Position numbers and translations under genes: made by a program. A DNA stretch of 11,931 bases, taken from the NCBI GenBank assembly GCA_900759665.1, contig CAAEWE010000056.1, positions 1-11,931 on the forward strand. The letters run 5' to 3'. Source of the DNA: Lachnospiraceae bacterium (GTDB taxonomy: Bacteria; Bacillota; Clostridia; Lachnospirales; Lachnospiraceae). This document shows, piece by piece, positions 1 through 7,075 of the stretch. Below the pieces are notes generated by a model, which was not told the origin of the DNA, did not search any database, and saw nothing but the letters and a program-made list of their open reading frames with translations. Every line of letters begins with the position of its first letter. Positions within the stretch are counted from its first letter, which is position 1.

Positions 1-48
1 TACGGCTTGCGAAAAGTCTAATTGCTTTGCTGTTTCGATGTTCGATGA

Positions 49-168
49 ACGCACCTTCCCGTACTTGCCTTAGGGTGGGATTCAGATGTTTCGAGAGGCA
101 AAAATCATATTGTAATCTTTGCCACATAAGAAACATTATGGGCGCAAGCAATTTTCAGGTGTGCGTAG
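49..168 (-). ncRNA. Candidate structured RNA with 6S-like fold
   Basis: Read on the minus strand, this stretch folds into one long interrupted hairpin. The closing stem pairs 166-157 with 56-49 (ACGCACACCT with AGGTGCGT, two bases bulged). A CTTGC/GCAAG stem follows, then a large open bubble, then ATGTTTC paired with GAAACAT, and an apical 11-bp stem GGCAAAGATTA/TGATTTTTGCC with a 5-base loop. Two apical pairs are G-U on the minus strand and would be C-A mismatches on the plus strand, so the minus strand is favoured. A closing stem, central bubble and apical stem is the known topology of 6S RNA, which mimics an open promoter and binds sigma-A RNA polymerase. A promoter lies just upstream at 175-201. 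Against the identification: the folded part is only about 120 nt, short for 6S, and I see no terminator before the window edge. The 3' end is therefore uncertain. The 6S identity is an inference from shape, not a recognised sequence. Confidence 0.42.
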
Positions 169-174
169 TTTGAG

Positions 175-201
175 TTTATAATAATAAACCTGGACTGTCA
201 A
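175..201 (-). promoter_or_regulatory. Putative promoter of the structured RNA
   Basis: On the minus strand there is a perfect -35 TTGACA (201-196) and a TATAAA -10 (180-175) with a short 15-bp spacer. Transcription would start near 168, just ahead of the closing stem of the candidate RNA. The -10 lies in an AT palindrome (GTTTAT/ATAAAC, 174-189). The spacer is shorter than ideal, so confidence is moderate. Confidence 0.4.
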
Positions 202-220
202 GAAGACAACAAATCAAATC

Positions 221-249
221 TTGTCATTTTATGCCATTTACGCTATGAT
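221..249 (+). promoter_or_regulatory. Sigma-A promoter of argG
   Basis: TTGTCA (221-226), a 17-bp spacer and TATGAT (244-249) form a near-consensus vegetative promoter. The start of transcription would fall near 256, giving a leader of about 85 nt before the argG ATG. The leader opens with a small AGGC/GCCT stem (263-273). I see no clear ArgR-type operator (TGAATA/TATTCA arms) here. The promoter is divergent from the one at 175-201, with about 20 bp between the two -35 boxes. Confidence 0.65.
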
Positions 250-341
250 AGAAGAGTGTGGCAGGCTATGCCTACGCCGCATTGACACAGTATGATTTTC
301 AAAACCAAGTAATCACAACAAAAAGAAAAGAGGACAAAAAG

Positions 342-1565
342 ATGGATAAGGTTATTTTAGCCTACTCAGGCGGACTTGACACAACTGCAGTTATTCCATG
401 GTTAAAGGAAACATACGGCTATGAGGTTGTATGCTGCTGTATCGACTGTGGACAGGGCGAGGAGCTCGATGGATTAGAGGAGCGTGCAAAGCTCTCCGGT
501 GCTTCTAAGCTTTACATTGAGGACGTTGTTGATGATCTTTGCGAAAACTACATTATGCCTTGTGTACAGGCTGGTGCCGTTTACGAACATAAATATCTCA
601 TGGGAACTGCTATGGCAAGACCTACGATTGCTGCAAAGCTGGTAGAGATTGCCCGTAAGGAAAATGCCGTTGCAATCTGCCACGGTGCAACCGGTAAGGG
701 TAACGACCAGATTCGTTTTGAGCTCGGGATCAAAGCATTAGCTCCGGATATCAAGGTTATCGCTCCATGGCGTGACGACAGATGGGGGATGGATTCCCGT
801 GAGGCAGAGATTGAGTATTGTAAGGCACACGGCATTGATCTTCCGTTCGGAACTGATCAGTCTTACAGCCGTGATAGAAATATCTGGCATATCAGCCATG
901 AGGGACTGGAGCTTGAGGACCCTGCTCAGGCACCAAATTACGATCATATGCTTGTTCTCGGTGTTACACCGGAGAAGGCACCGGATGAGGATGTAGAGCT
1001 TTCTATTTCTTTTGAAAAGGGTGTTCCTACTGCTCTGAACGGCAAGAAAATGAAAGTTGCTGATATTATCCGTGAACTGAATACCATCGGTGGAAAGCAC
1101 GGCATCGGTATTGTCGATATCGTTGAGAACCGTGTCGTTGGTATGAAGAGCCGTGGTGTATATGAGACTCCGGGTGGAACAATCCTGATGGAGGCACATC
1201 AGCAGTTAGAGGAGCTTGTTCTTGACCGTGACACCATCGCATTGAAGTTAGAGCTCGGCAGCAAGCTTGCAAGCATTGTATACGAAGGTAAATGGTTCAC
1301 ACCGGTTCGTGAAGCCATCTCCGCATTCGTTGATGTAACACAGCAGTATGTAACCGGTGAAGTAAAGCTTCGTCTCTACAAGGGCAATATCATTAAGAAC
1401 GGAACAACTTCTCCATATTCTCTGTACAGTGAGTCATTGGCATCCTTTACCACAGGTGATATGTATGACCACCATGACGCAGAGGGCTTCATCACATTAT
1501 GGGGTCTCCCACTGAAGGTTCGTGCCATGAGAATGAACGAGCTCAAGAAAGATAAGACAAAATAA
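342..1565 (+). CDS. argG: Argininosuccinate synthase
   Basis: This enzyme joins citrulline and aspartate with ATP to make argininosuccinate, the penultimate step of arginine biosynthesis in the cytosol. The 407-residue protein has the family's usual length. The N-terminal PP-loop ATP site AYSGGLDTT is at residues 7-15. The family signature HGATGKGNDQIRFE is at 114-127, the SRDRNIW segment at 177-183, and SRGVYETPGGT at 270-280. The frame stays open upstream to a GTG at 258, but that lies at the predicted transcription start. The ATG at 342 has AGAGGA 7 nt upstream and gives the normal family N-terminus MDKVILAYSGG, so I chose 342. A terminator follows within 70 nt, so the gene appears monocistronic; argH, often adjacent, is not here. 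No key residue is missing. Confidence 0.97.
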   Translation: MDKVILAYSGGLDTTAVIPWLKETYGYEVVCCCIDCGQGEELDGLEERAKLSGASKLYIEDVVDDLCENYIMPCVQAGAVYEHKYLMGTAMARPTIAAKLVEIARKENAVAICHGATGKGNDQIRFELGIKALAPDIKVIAPWRDDRWGMDSREAEIEYCKAHGIDLPFGTDQSYSRDRNIWHISHEGLELEDPAQAPNYDHMLVLGVTPEKAPDEDVELSISFEKGVPTALNGKKMKVADIIRELNTIGGKHGIGIVDIVENRVVGMKSRGVYETPGGTILMEAHQQLEELVLDRDTIALKLELGSKLASIVYEGKWFTPVREAISAFVDVTQQYVTGEVKLRLYKGNIIKNGTTSPYSLYSESLASFTTGDMYDHHDAEGFITLWGLPLKVRAMRMNELKKDKTK

Positions 1566-1631
1566 TCTGATACATCGTTTCGCAAACAACTCGTTTAACC
1601 GCACAGGATGTGGATTCGAGTAATCATTCGT

Positions 1632-1707
1632 AAAATAAAACAGCCCGGATTTGATTTCAAATAACTCCCCTTGGAGTGAGATCAAATTCAGGCTGGTTTT
1701 TATTTTA
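1632..1707. terminator. Bidirectional intrinsic terminator between argG and the AAA+ gene
   Basis: A long stem spans 1641-1695: CAGCC pairs with GGCTG, GATTTGAT with ATCAAATT, and ACTCC with GGAGT around a short CCTT loop. On the plus strand it runs into GTTTTTATTTT, and on the minus strand into TTTTATTTTA. It can therefore end both argG and the convergent ATPase gene, whose stop codon is at 1717-1719. Confidence 0.9.
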
Positions 1708-1716
1708 GTAGCTTAT

Positions 1717-3198
1717 TTATTTCAGTAACTCCCGGATCATTTCCGCCGTATAAGTAACGCATACCATCTTCTCCGCCTCGATGCGGTACAGCGCATTTGC
1801 GGCAATATGCTCTGCTGCCTGCTCGATATCACGAATACCTGATGTATCCTTAAAAATATCCATGATCGCATCCAGCGCTTCCTCGGTGATTACAATCTCC
1901 TCGCTTCGCAGACCAATTCTCTTTAATACCTTTGGCATCGCAAATCTGGTAAAGATCACTCTCTTTTCTTCCAGACTGTAATCCGGCAGTTCGATCACGG
2001 CAAAACGCGACATAAGTGGTGCACTGATGGCCGCCTTGTCATTCGCCGTAGCAATCGGATAAACCCCGGTAGTCGGAATATTACATTCTACATAATTATC
2101 GGTAAATCCAAGATTATCCAAAAGCGTCAGCAATACATCCGCCGGATTTCCATTTCCTTTTCCGGCAGAAGCCTTGTCCAGCTCGTTGATAATGAACAGC
2201 AGATTAGAGCTCTCTGCGTTGGCAAACGCCTCCATGATCAGACCGGGCTTTGCATTGGCATAAATCCGGGAGCTTCCGGTAAGCTGCTCCGGATCATTGA
2301 TGGAACTCATTTCCAGAGTTGTCCACGACATTTTCAAAATCTTTGCAACGGCATAAGCAATCTGTGACTTTCCGGTACCTGCCGGTCCGATCAAAAGAAT
2401 ACCATATGCCGGCAGGGTATGGGTACGATTGATCTGAATGATCGTCTCTATAATACGCTGCTTTACATTGTCCAGTCCGTACAGCTCCTCGTCCAAAATT
2501 TTTCTGGCCTCCACCGGATCGATCGGCTGGAAATCTGTATTCTTCCACTGAATATTTAACATAATAGAAAGCGCACGCTGTGCATGACGACGCTCCTCCG
2601 GCGTCACCTCTGTAGATTTCGCTACCGCAAGATTACGTCTCGCCCACAAACGGATATTGTCCGGAAGGGTACTTCCCGCACACATCAGATAATCCGTAAT
2701 ACTCTGAATACTGGTAAGCTTCATATCGTCGGAGTCTTCAATCTCATCAAAATCGACGACTTCCTTCGAAGGTGCATCACTCTGCAGCAACCGCTCGATC
2801 ATAAACTGCAAAAATCCATTTTCTCCGGAAAGCTTCGTTCCTCTCATAGCCACACCGGTCTCAAATATCTTGTAAACTGCATATCCCTGATCTGTACTGG
2901 CACCGGACAGCTTAACCATAATATGGTTTTCTCCAAGCCACTTCACCAGCTTCTCAAAACGTGCATCGATCTGTAAAATATCATGAGACATCTTTTCCTC
3001 ATCACATGTAAATGCCGTCCCCTTTGTGGGTGCTGTAAACATACCGGAGGAATGATGCATAAGCTTCTTTTCCTCATCCTTCAACAGCATGACCGGATGT
3101 GACACATCCGGCACTCTTTCATTGGAATAAACTAATTCGTATGTCTTCTCTGCTTTGACTGCATCCTTCTTCTCCTGATTAAAATCAAAAACTGGCAT
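1717..3198 (-). CDS. Lon-like AAA+ ATPase without protease domain
   Basis: The 493-residue protein is predicted cytosolic, with no signal peptide or membrane segment. Residues about 230-493 are one AAA+ module that follows the ATPase core of Lon closely. It has ELYGLDNVKQRI before the nucleotide site, Walker A GPAGTGKS (271-278), a Lon-like YANAKPGLIMEAF stretch (313-325), Walker B LLFIINELDK (333-342), sensor 1 N386, an arginine-finger candidate R398 (MSRF), and sensor 2 R456 (SGIRDIEQ). The protein ends right after the lid domain: the Lon Ser-Lys protease domain is absent and the N-terminus is not a Lon substrate domain. Residues 1-220 are a charged region I do not recognise. Walker B has Asn338 where most AAA+ proteins have Asp; the catalytic Glu339 is kept. 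The start at 3198 has GAGG 7 nt upstream. Substrate and partner are unknown. It may remodel or unfold a protein, but nothing in the window says which. Confidence 0.85.
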   Translation of the reverse strand: MPVFDFNQEKKDAVKAEKTYELVYSNERVPDVSHPVMLLKDEEKKLMHHSSGMFTAPTKGTAFTCDEEKMSHDILQIDARFEKLVKWLGENHIMVKLSGASTDQGYAVYKIFETGVAMRGTKLSGENGFLQFMIERLLQSDAPSKEVVDFDEIEDSDDMKLTSIQSITDYLMCAGSTLPDNIRLWARRNLAVAKSTEVTPEERRHAQRALSIMLNIQWKNTDFQPIDPVEARKILDEELYGLDNVKQRIIETIIQINRTHTLPAYGILLIGPAGTGKSQIAYAVAKILKMSWTTLEMSSINDPEQLTGSSRIYANAKPGLIMEAFANAESSNLLFIINELDKASAGKGNGNPADVLLTLLDNLGFTDNYVECNIPTTGVYPIATANDKAAISAPLMSRFAVIELPDYSLEEKRVIFTRFAMPKVLKRIGLRSEEIVITEEALDAIMDIFKDTSGIRDIEQAAEHIAANALYRIEAEKMVCVTYTAEMIRELLK

Positions 3199-3221
3199 CT
3201 TGTAACCTCACATTCCTGTCT

Positions 3222-3227
3222 ATTATA
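3222..3227 (-). promoter_or_regulatory. Possible -10 box for the AAA+ ATPase
   Basis: A perfect TATAAT reads on the minus strand 24-29 nt before the ATPase start codon. At 17-bp spacing the -35 position (AACGAT) is poor and there is no TG extension. The call rests on the -10 alone. Confidence 0.3.
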
Positions 3228-3230
3228 ATT

Positions 3231-3371
3231 TCATGTATCTAAAAATCGTTTATCTGCTATGTCAGCATACTCATAAAGCCTTTTTAACAAATTGTCGTTA
3301 TCGGTATATTCGGGAATAACTATACATTGTTCAAAACCTTTATATGTACTAACACTTAGAAAGTATATCAT
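3231..3371 (-). CDS. Doubtful small ORF, 46 residues
   Basis: An ATG-to-TGA frame encodes 46 residues with protein-like composition, including segments such as CIVIPEYTDNDN and LLKRLYEYADIADK. It lies between the sensor kinase and the ATPase on the same strand, ending 32 nt before the ATPase ATG. No good ribosome binding site precedes its ATG. The same frame continues upstream past one TGA (3381-3383) to a GTG at 3408-3406 through another protein-like stretch (DKEGFKNHYF). It could therefore be a decayed gene broken by a nonsense codon, or a chance frame. I recognise no family. The remainder of the 220-bp gap shows no terminator after the kinase gene. Confidence 0.25.
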   Translation of the reverse strand: MIYFLSVSTYKGFEQCIVIPEYTDNDNLLKRLYEYADIADKRFLDT

Positions 3372-3421
3372 ATATTCACATCACATGAAATAATGATTTT
3401 TGAATCCTTCCTTGTCCACTC

Positions 3422-5203
3422 TTACACCTTCATCACCTGTGGAATATTTATGGTACACCTGGTTCCTTTTCCTACCTCGCTCTCAATCCTCAGGCAGTAT
3501 TCCTCCCCATAATAGAGCTGGACTCTCTGGTTCACATTCCGGACACCATACCCCTTTGTCTTAAATTCCAATATCGACGACAAAAGCTCCGGTTCGATTC
3601 CCACACCATTATCCTCCACCGTCAGATAAATATTGTGGTCATCTTTACGTCCTATTATTTTAATATATCCTCTGCCTTCCTCCTTCAGATCAATTCCATG
3701 ATCAATGGCATTTTCCACCAAAGGCTGCAGCAGCAGATTTAATGTCTGATATGGCAGGATCTCCTCATCAATATCCATGATCACATCAAAATCATTATCA
3801 TGCATACACAGCTGAATCTCCAGATAGGACTTCATATTTTCAATTTCCTTCTCAATGGTCAGCACATTTTTGCCCCGGTTCAAAGAGGTCCGGTAAAAAG
3901 AGGATAACGCCAGCGTGATCTTGCTGATATCCTGCTGCCCTGCCTCCAGAGCCTTCCAGTTGATCAACGAAAGAGAATTATAAAGAAAGTGTGGATTGAT
4001 CTGCGCCTGAAGTGCTGTCATTTCTGACTTTCTCTGAGTCAGCTTACTTTCATATACTTCATGGATCAACCGGTTGATCTCCCCCAGCATGCTTCCGAAA
4101 CCACGGATCAGGCTTCCCACCTCATCCTTCGCATCACTGGTAACCGTAAGCTCCATATTACCTTCCTCTACCGCCTGCATATTATCCCGCAGCCGCTCAA
4201 TATCCCGCACCACGAACCTTGAAAATGCTTTTGAAGCAACAACTGACGTTACGATACAGATGGCAATGATCCCAAAGATCAGCACAACCAGCGTCTGCAC
4301 TTCCCTCGCCATCATTTTCTGTGGCTGATATGCGATCACCTGCCAGTCATCTACCCCGGCATCTGCAGACACGATCAGATAATTACTCCTCTTTCCCTTT
4401 GCCTGATCTGCCATTTTTTCTTTTAATTTTTTTAATGATAACCTGCTTTTATCTACTATCCCATTTTTGGTACTTTGATCTCTTCTGTCTTTTTTTGTGG
4501 CAGCCTTATTTTGATCAAAAGTGTCCTTCTCAAACAGTACATTGCCGGCTTTATCTATGACATATAGCCCATAACCGTCTCTGGAAATATCATCAAACCC
4601 CGAAAATAAGGTATCGTAATTCACATCCAGATATAAAATACCTTTTTGTTTATTCTGCTCCATAATTGGCATGGTTCTCGCAGAAAAAGACGTTTTTTCT
4701 TTTCCATCAATGATCCATTTTACTTTCTGATTTACGGAATCCTTATATTCTCTGTACCATTTTTCGCCCTCAATGTTATGAAGTGAATCTACCGTTGTAT
4801 CATGCTTTACGATATCCTCATCCAGATATATGGTGATCTGGTTGATATTGGGGTTGAAGTACTTCAGAGAAGAAAGCACCGGATCCACCGTCGCCGTATA
4901 CTGCTCATACATAGAAAAAATATCATCATAATCACCGATCAGCACATCCGAGATCGGCTGGTTAAATGCAATATAATCCGACAGATTATTGTAGACCAAT
5001 ATCTGGGACTTCAACTGGGATGCCCCCTGTGACAGAGAATCCTCAATATTCCTCCGCTCTCTCTCCATCAGGGTTTTTCTCTCCTGTGACAACGCAAAGA
5101 GTCCCAAAAGCAGGATAGGTATCGTGCCAATGCAGATATATATGATCATTATTTTCTTTTGTATTTTGGCATTACCAAACCAGTTTTTAATCTTATTTTT
5201 CAT
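3422..5203 (-). CDS. YesM-type sensor histidine kinase
   Basis: A 593-residue membrane sensor kinase that would autophosphorylate on histidine and pass phosphate to the response regulator encoded just upstream. A first membrane helix lies at about 18-39. An extracellular sensory region runs about 40-303, probably double-CACHE as in YesM relatives, with a second helix at about 304-324. A HAMP-like linker follows (about 325-380). The His_kinase domain has QINPHFLYNSL with phospho-acceptor H405. The C-terminal ATPase domain has an N-box (LLQPLVENAI, N498), DNGVGIE (531-537) and GYGVRNVNQR (551-560). Residues 233-272 of the sensor region are an unusual Lys/Arg-rich stretch (15 of 40). The ATG is 36 nt past the regulator's stop, so the two are co-transcribed. 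The ribosome site GGTGGA is weak and about 11 nt from the ATG. The ligand is unknown; relatives often sense sugars or peptides. Confidence 0.93.
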   Translation of the reverse strand: MKNKIKNWFGNAKIQKKIMIIYICIGTIPILLLGLFALSQERKTLMERERRNIEDSLSQGASQLKSQILVYNNLSDYIAFNQPISDVLIGDYDDIFSMYEQYTATVDPVLSSLKYFNPNINQITIYLDEDIVKHDTTVDSLHNIEGEKWYREYKDSVNQKVKWIIDGKEKTSFSARTMPIMEQNKQKGILYLDVNYDTLFSGFDDISRDGYGLYVIDKAGNVLFEKDTFDQNKAATKKDRRDQSTKNGIVDKSRLSLKKLKEKMADQAKGKRSNYLIVSADAGVDDWQVIAYQPQKMMAREVQTLVVLIFGIIAICIVTSVVASKAFSRFVVRDIERLRDNMQAVEEGNMELTVTSDAKDEVGSLIRGFGSMLGEINRLIHEVYESKLTQRKSEMTALQAQINPHFLYNSLSLINWKALEAGQQDISKITLALSSFYRTSLNRGKNVLTIEKEIENMKSYLEIQLCMHDNDFDVIMDIDEEILPYQTLNLLLQPLVENAIDHGIDLKEEGRGYIKIIGRKDDHNIYLTVEDNGVGIEPELLSSILEFKTKGYGVRNVNQRVQLYYGEEYCLRIESEVGKGTRCTINIPQVMKV

Positions 5204-5239
5204 CGCTATACTGTTCCACCATTTCCTACATTCTCCTGC

Positions 5240-6751
5240 TTACTGATTCCGATACTTCTGCGGACTCACACCATAATACTCCCGGAAGCTCTGACAAAAA
5301 TATGATACATTCGGATAACCCACCGCATAACTGATATTTACAATTTTATTGTGAGTCTCCTCCAGCATTTCCTTCGCCTTCTCCATGCGAAGTGCTTTAA
5401 TAAATTTGCTGAGATTCTGTCCTGTCTCCTTTTTAAAAATATGACTGAGATAACTTGGAGCCAGAAAGACCTGATCTGCCAGCATATCCACACTCAGCTC
5501 CTCACCATAATGTGCATAAATATACTGCTTTACAGTCTCAATCTCCCGGTGTTCCATCTGTGGATTAATTGCAAAGCTCTGCTCCAAAAGTTTAATGCCT
5601 TCATTAATGATTTCCGTCACCTCCTGGAAATCATTGGTCCGGTATAACCGGTCAATATCCTGATTCAGACCACCGGACTTTTCCTTTGGCAGTATTTCAT
5701 ATACATCCTTCAATAAATTTGAAAAGATAAATTTCACATACATCTGGGAGAAATTCTTTTTCCCATGATACTTCTCGCACAGCCCTTCAAAATGACGACG
5801 CAGTCCTGCCATATCTTTCATTTTGATATCCTGTCGGATCTGCTTCATCAGAGCATCATCATCAATCTGGGAAAGATTTGCCTCTGTCTGCTGCTCTTCA
5901 CTAAATACACGATCCTCCGGTACATAAAATTTATTTTCCATCAGAAGCTCCAGACGCTCCATTTCCTCAGCCAGCTTTACCGGCCGCTCAAACTCACGGC
6001 TGACCGCAATATAGCACTTCTCTGCATATTTCTCCTGAATGGCGTCCAGAAGCTTTTGTGCCATTTTCTTTCGGACCTCCACATCAATCTCCCGTTCTAA
6101 CAAAATGATTCCCTGCTGTGGATTCATATTCAGATACAAAAACGGTTCTTTCATTTCCTCCCGGAGATTTTCCAGAAAATCCAGACCGGTTCTTCCAAAA
6201 AATTCCCTGTCAAATTCCAGCAGCATCATATTATGAAAGTCTTGTACATACTCCAGACTGTCCGTCCCCCCTAAGCTTGCCGCCAGATCCTGCGGAGCAG
6301 CACCATTCAGCAGAGACAACAATACATGCTCCCGGACAAAATTACGGTTCATTTCCTTGCGTTCGTCCTCCAGACGTTCTCCCTCAATTTCCTGCAGCAC
6401 CTTCTCCATGGTATTGCGGAATTCCTCCGGATCCACAGGCTTTAAAATATAGCTGTCCACACCGGATTTCATCGCCTTTCTGGCATATTCAAACTCTCCA
6501 TATCCGCTAAAGATCACCATTTTTGTCTGAGGATATTTTTTCATGACATTTTCTGCCAGCTCCAGCCCATCCATAAAAGGCATTTTAATATCCGTCAGCA
6601 AAATATCCGCGGGGCTCTCCTCCAGAGCCTCCAATGCTTTCACACCATTGACTGCCTCCCGGATCTCCGCCTCCATATGAAGCTGCTTCAGCAAAAATTT
6701 AATCCCGTTTCTCTCTATTTTTTCATCATCCACGATTAATATCTGAATCAT
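5240..6751 (-). CDS. YesN-type response regulator with AraC DNA-binding domain
   Basis: A 503-residue cytosolic transcription regulator, partner of the adjacent kinase. The N-terminal receiver domain (about 1-120) has acidic pair D8/D9, phospho-acceptor D54 (LLTDIK), S82 and K104, all expected residues. A long middle region of about 280 residues, typical of YesN proteins, has no recognisable motif. The C-terminal AraC/XylS domain (about 405-503) has two helix-turn-helix units, SVDMLADQVFLAPSYLSHIF and IVNISYAVGYPNVSYF. The frame also has an ATG 12 nt earlier at 6763 with no ribosome site. The ATG at 6751 has GAGGT at proper spacing and starts MIQILIVDDE, the family norm, so I chose 6751. YesMN pairs commonly switch on carbohydrate ABC transporters. 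None lies here, so the regulon is open; the neighbouring glucan genes are only a guess. Confidence 0.93.
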   Translation of the reverse strand: MIQILIVDDEKIERNGIKFLLKQLHMEAEIREAVNGVKALEALEESPADILLTDIKMPFMDGLELAENVMKKYPQTKMVIFSGYGEFEYARKAMKSGVDSYILKPVDPEEFRNTMEKVLQEIEGERLEDERKEMNRNFVREHVLLSLLNGAAPQDLAASLGGTDSLEYVQDFHNMMLLEFDREFFGRTGLDFLENLREEMKEPFLYLNMNPQQGIILLEREIDVEVRKKMAQKLLDAIQEKYAEKCYIAVSREFERPVKLAEEMERLELLMENKFYVPEDRVFSEEQQTEANLSQIDDDALMKQIRQDIKMKDMAGLRRHFEGLCEKYHGKKNFSQMYVKFIFSNLLKDVYEILPKEKSGGLNQDIDRLYRTNDFQEVTEIINEGIKLLEQSFAINPQMEHREIETVKQYIYAHYGEELSVDMLADQVFLAPSYLSHIFKKETGQNLSKFIKALRMEKAKEMLEETHNKIVNISYAVGYPNVSYFCQSFREYYGVSPQKYRNQ

Positions 6752-6770
6752 ATCCGACCTCATTTCTATA

Positions 6771-6803
6771 AGATATCATCTTTGACCACACGATTTGATA
6801 TCT
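6771..6803. repeat. Inverted repeat in the regulator leader
   Basis: AGATATCA (6771-6778) and TGATATCT (6796-6803) are perfect 8-bp arms separated by 17 bp. The repeat lies in the 5' leader, its near arm starting about 9 nt before the regulator's ribosome binding site. It could be an RNA hairpin affecting translation or an operator for autoregulation. The sequence does not decide between these. Confidence 0.4.
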
Positions 6804-6865
6804 GTTATTTCCGTAACTCCTCCAAAAAATCACTACTGTTGATTCTCGCATGTTTTCTTAAATTT

Positions 6866-6894
6866 AGTTTACCACATCTGCCGGGGAAACCCAA
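6866..6894 (-). promoter_or_regulatory. Putative promoter of the two-component operon
   Basis: On the minus strand TTGGGT (6894-6889), a 17-bp spacer and TAAACT (6871-6866) preceded by TGG form a weak extended -10 promoter. The predicted leader is about 108 nt. Within it a strong GGAGGAG (6823-6817) stands without a usual start codon at proper distance. The rest of the gap toward glgP (6895-6994) is AT-rich with nothing else clear. Confidence 0.35.
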
Positions 6895-6994
6895 ATTTTT
6901 CTCTAAATTTTCATGACAATTTTACCTTCGAAATGCTGCTTCCAAAAATACTGTAAATTCTTCAAAAAACTCATCTTTTTCAATATGCCAAATA

Positions 6995-7026
6995 ACTCCC
7001 TTCCGGTATTTCTACCGAAAGAGAGT
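6995..7026 (-). terminator. Putative terminator hairpin after glgP
   Basis: On the minus strand a 14-bp stem (ACTCTCTTTCGGTA with TACCGGAAGGGAGT, two G-U pairs) closes a GAAA tetraloop about 50 nt past the glgP stop. The following bases are only TTATTTGG, a weak U-tract, so termination may be partial, or the hairpin may protect the mRNA 3' end. The G-U pairs and GNRA loop favour the minus strand. Confidence 0.5.
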
Positions 7027-7075
7027 GTGATTGTTTCTTTATCTTACATTATTTTTCAATAAATATCTTAGCATT

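Noticed and set aside
34..47. Tandem TTCGATG repeat, considered as a repeat-array start
   Set aside because: Only two 7-bp units occur with no spacers; there is no CRISPR or other array in the window.
70..90. T-box-like GGGTGG on the plus strand upstream of argG
   Set aside because: The conserved continuation AACCGCG is missing (it reads GATTC), no specifier hairpin or terminator follows, and the argG promoter lies downstream of it.
258..341. N-terminal extension of argG from a GTG at 258
   Set aside because: It begins at the predicted transcription start, has no ribosome site, and adds 28 residues unlike the family; the ATG at 342 has a good site and the normal N-terminus.
738..1199. 153-codon minus-strand frame inside argG
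   Set aside because: It is a shadow of argG with no ribosome site or recognisable protein features.
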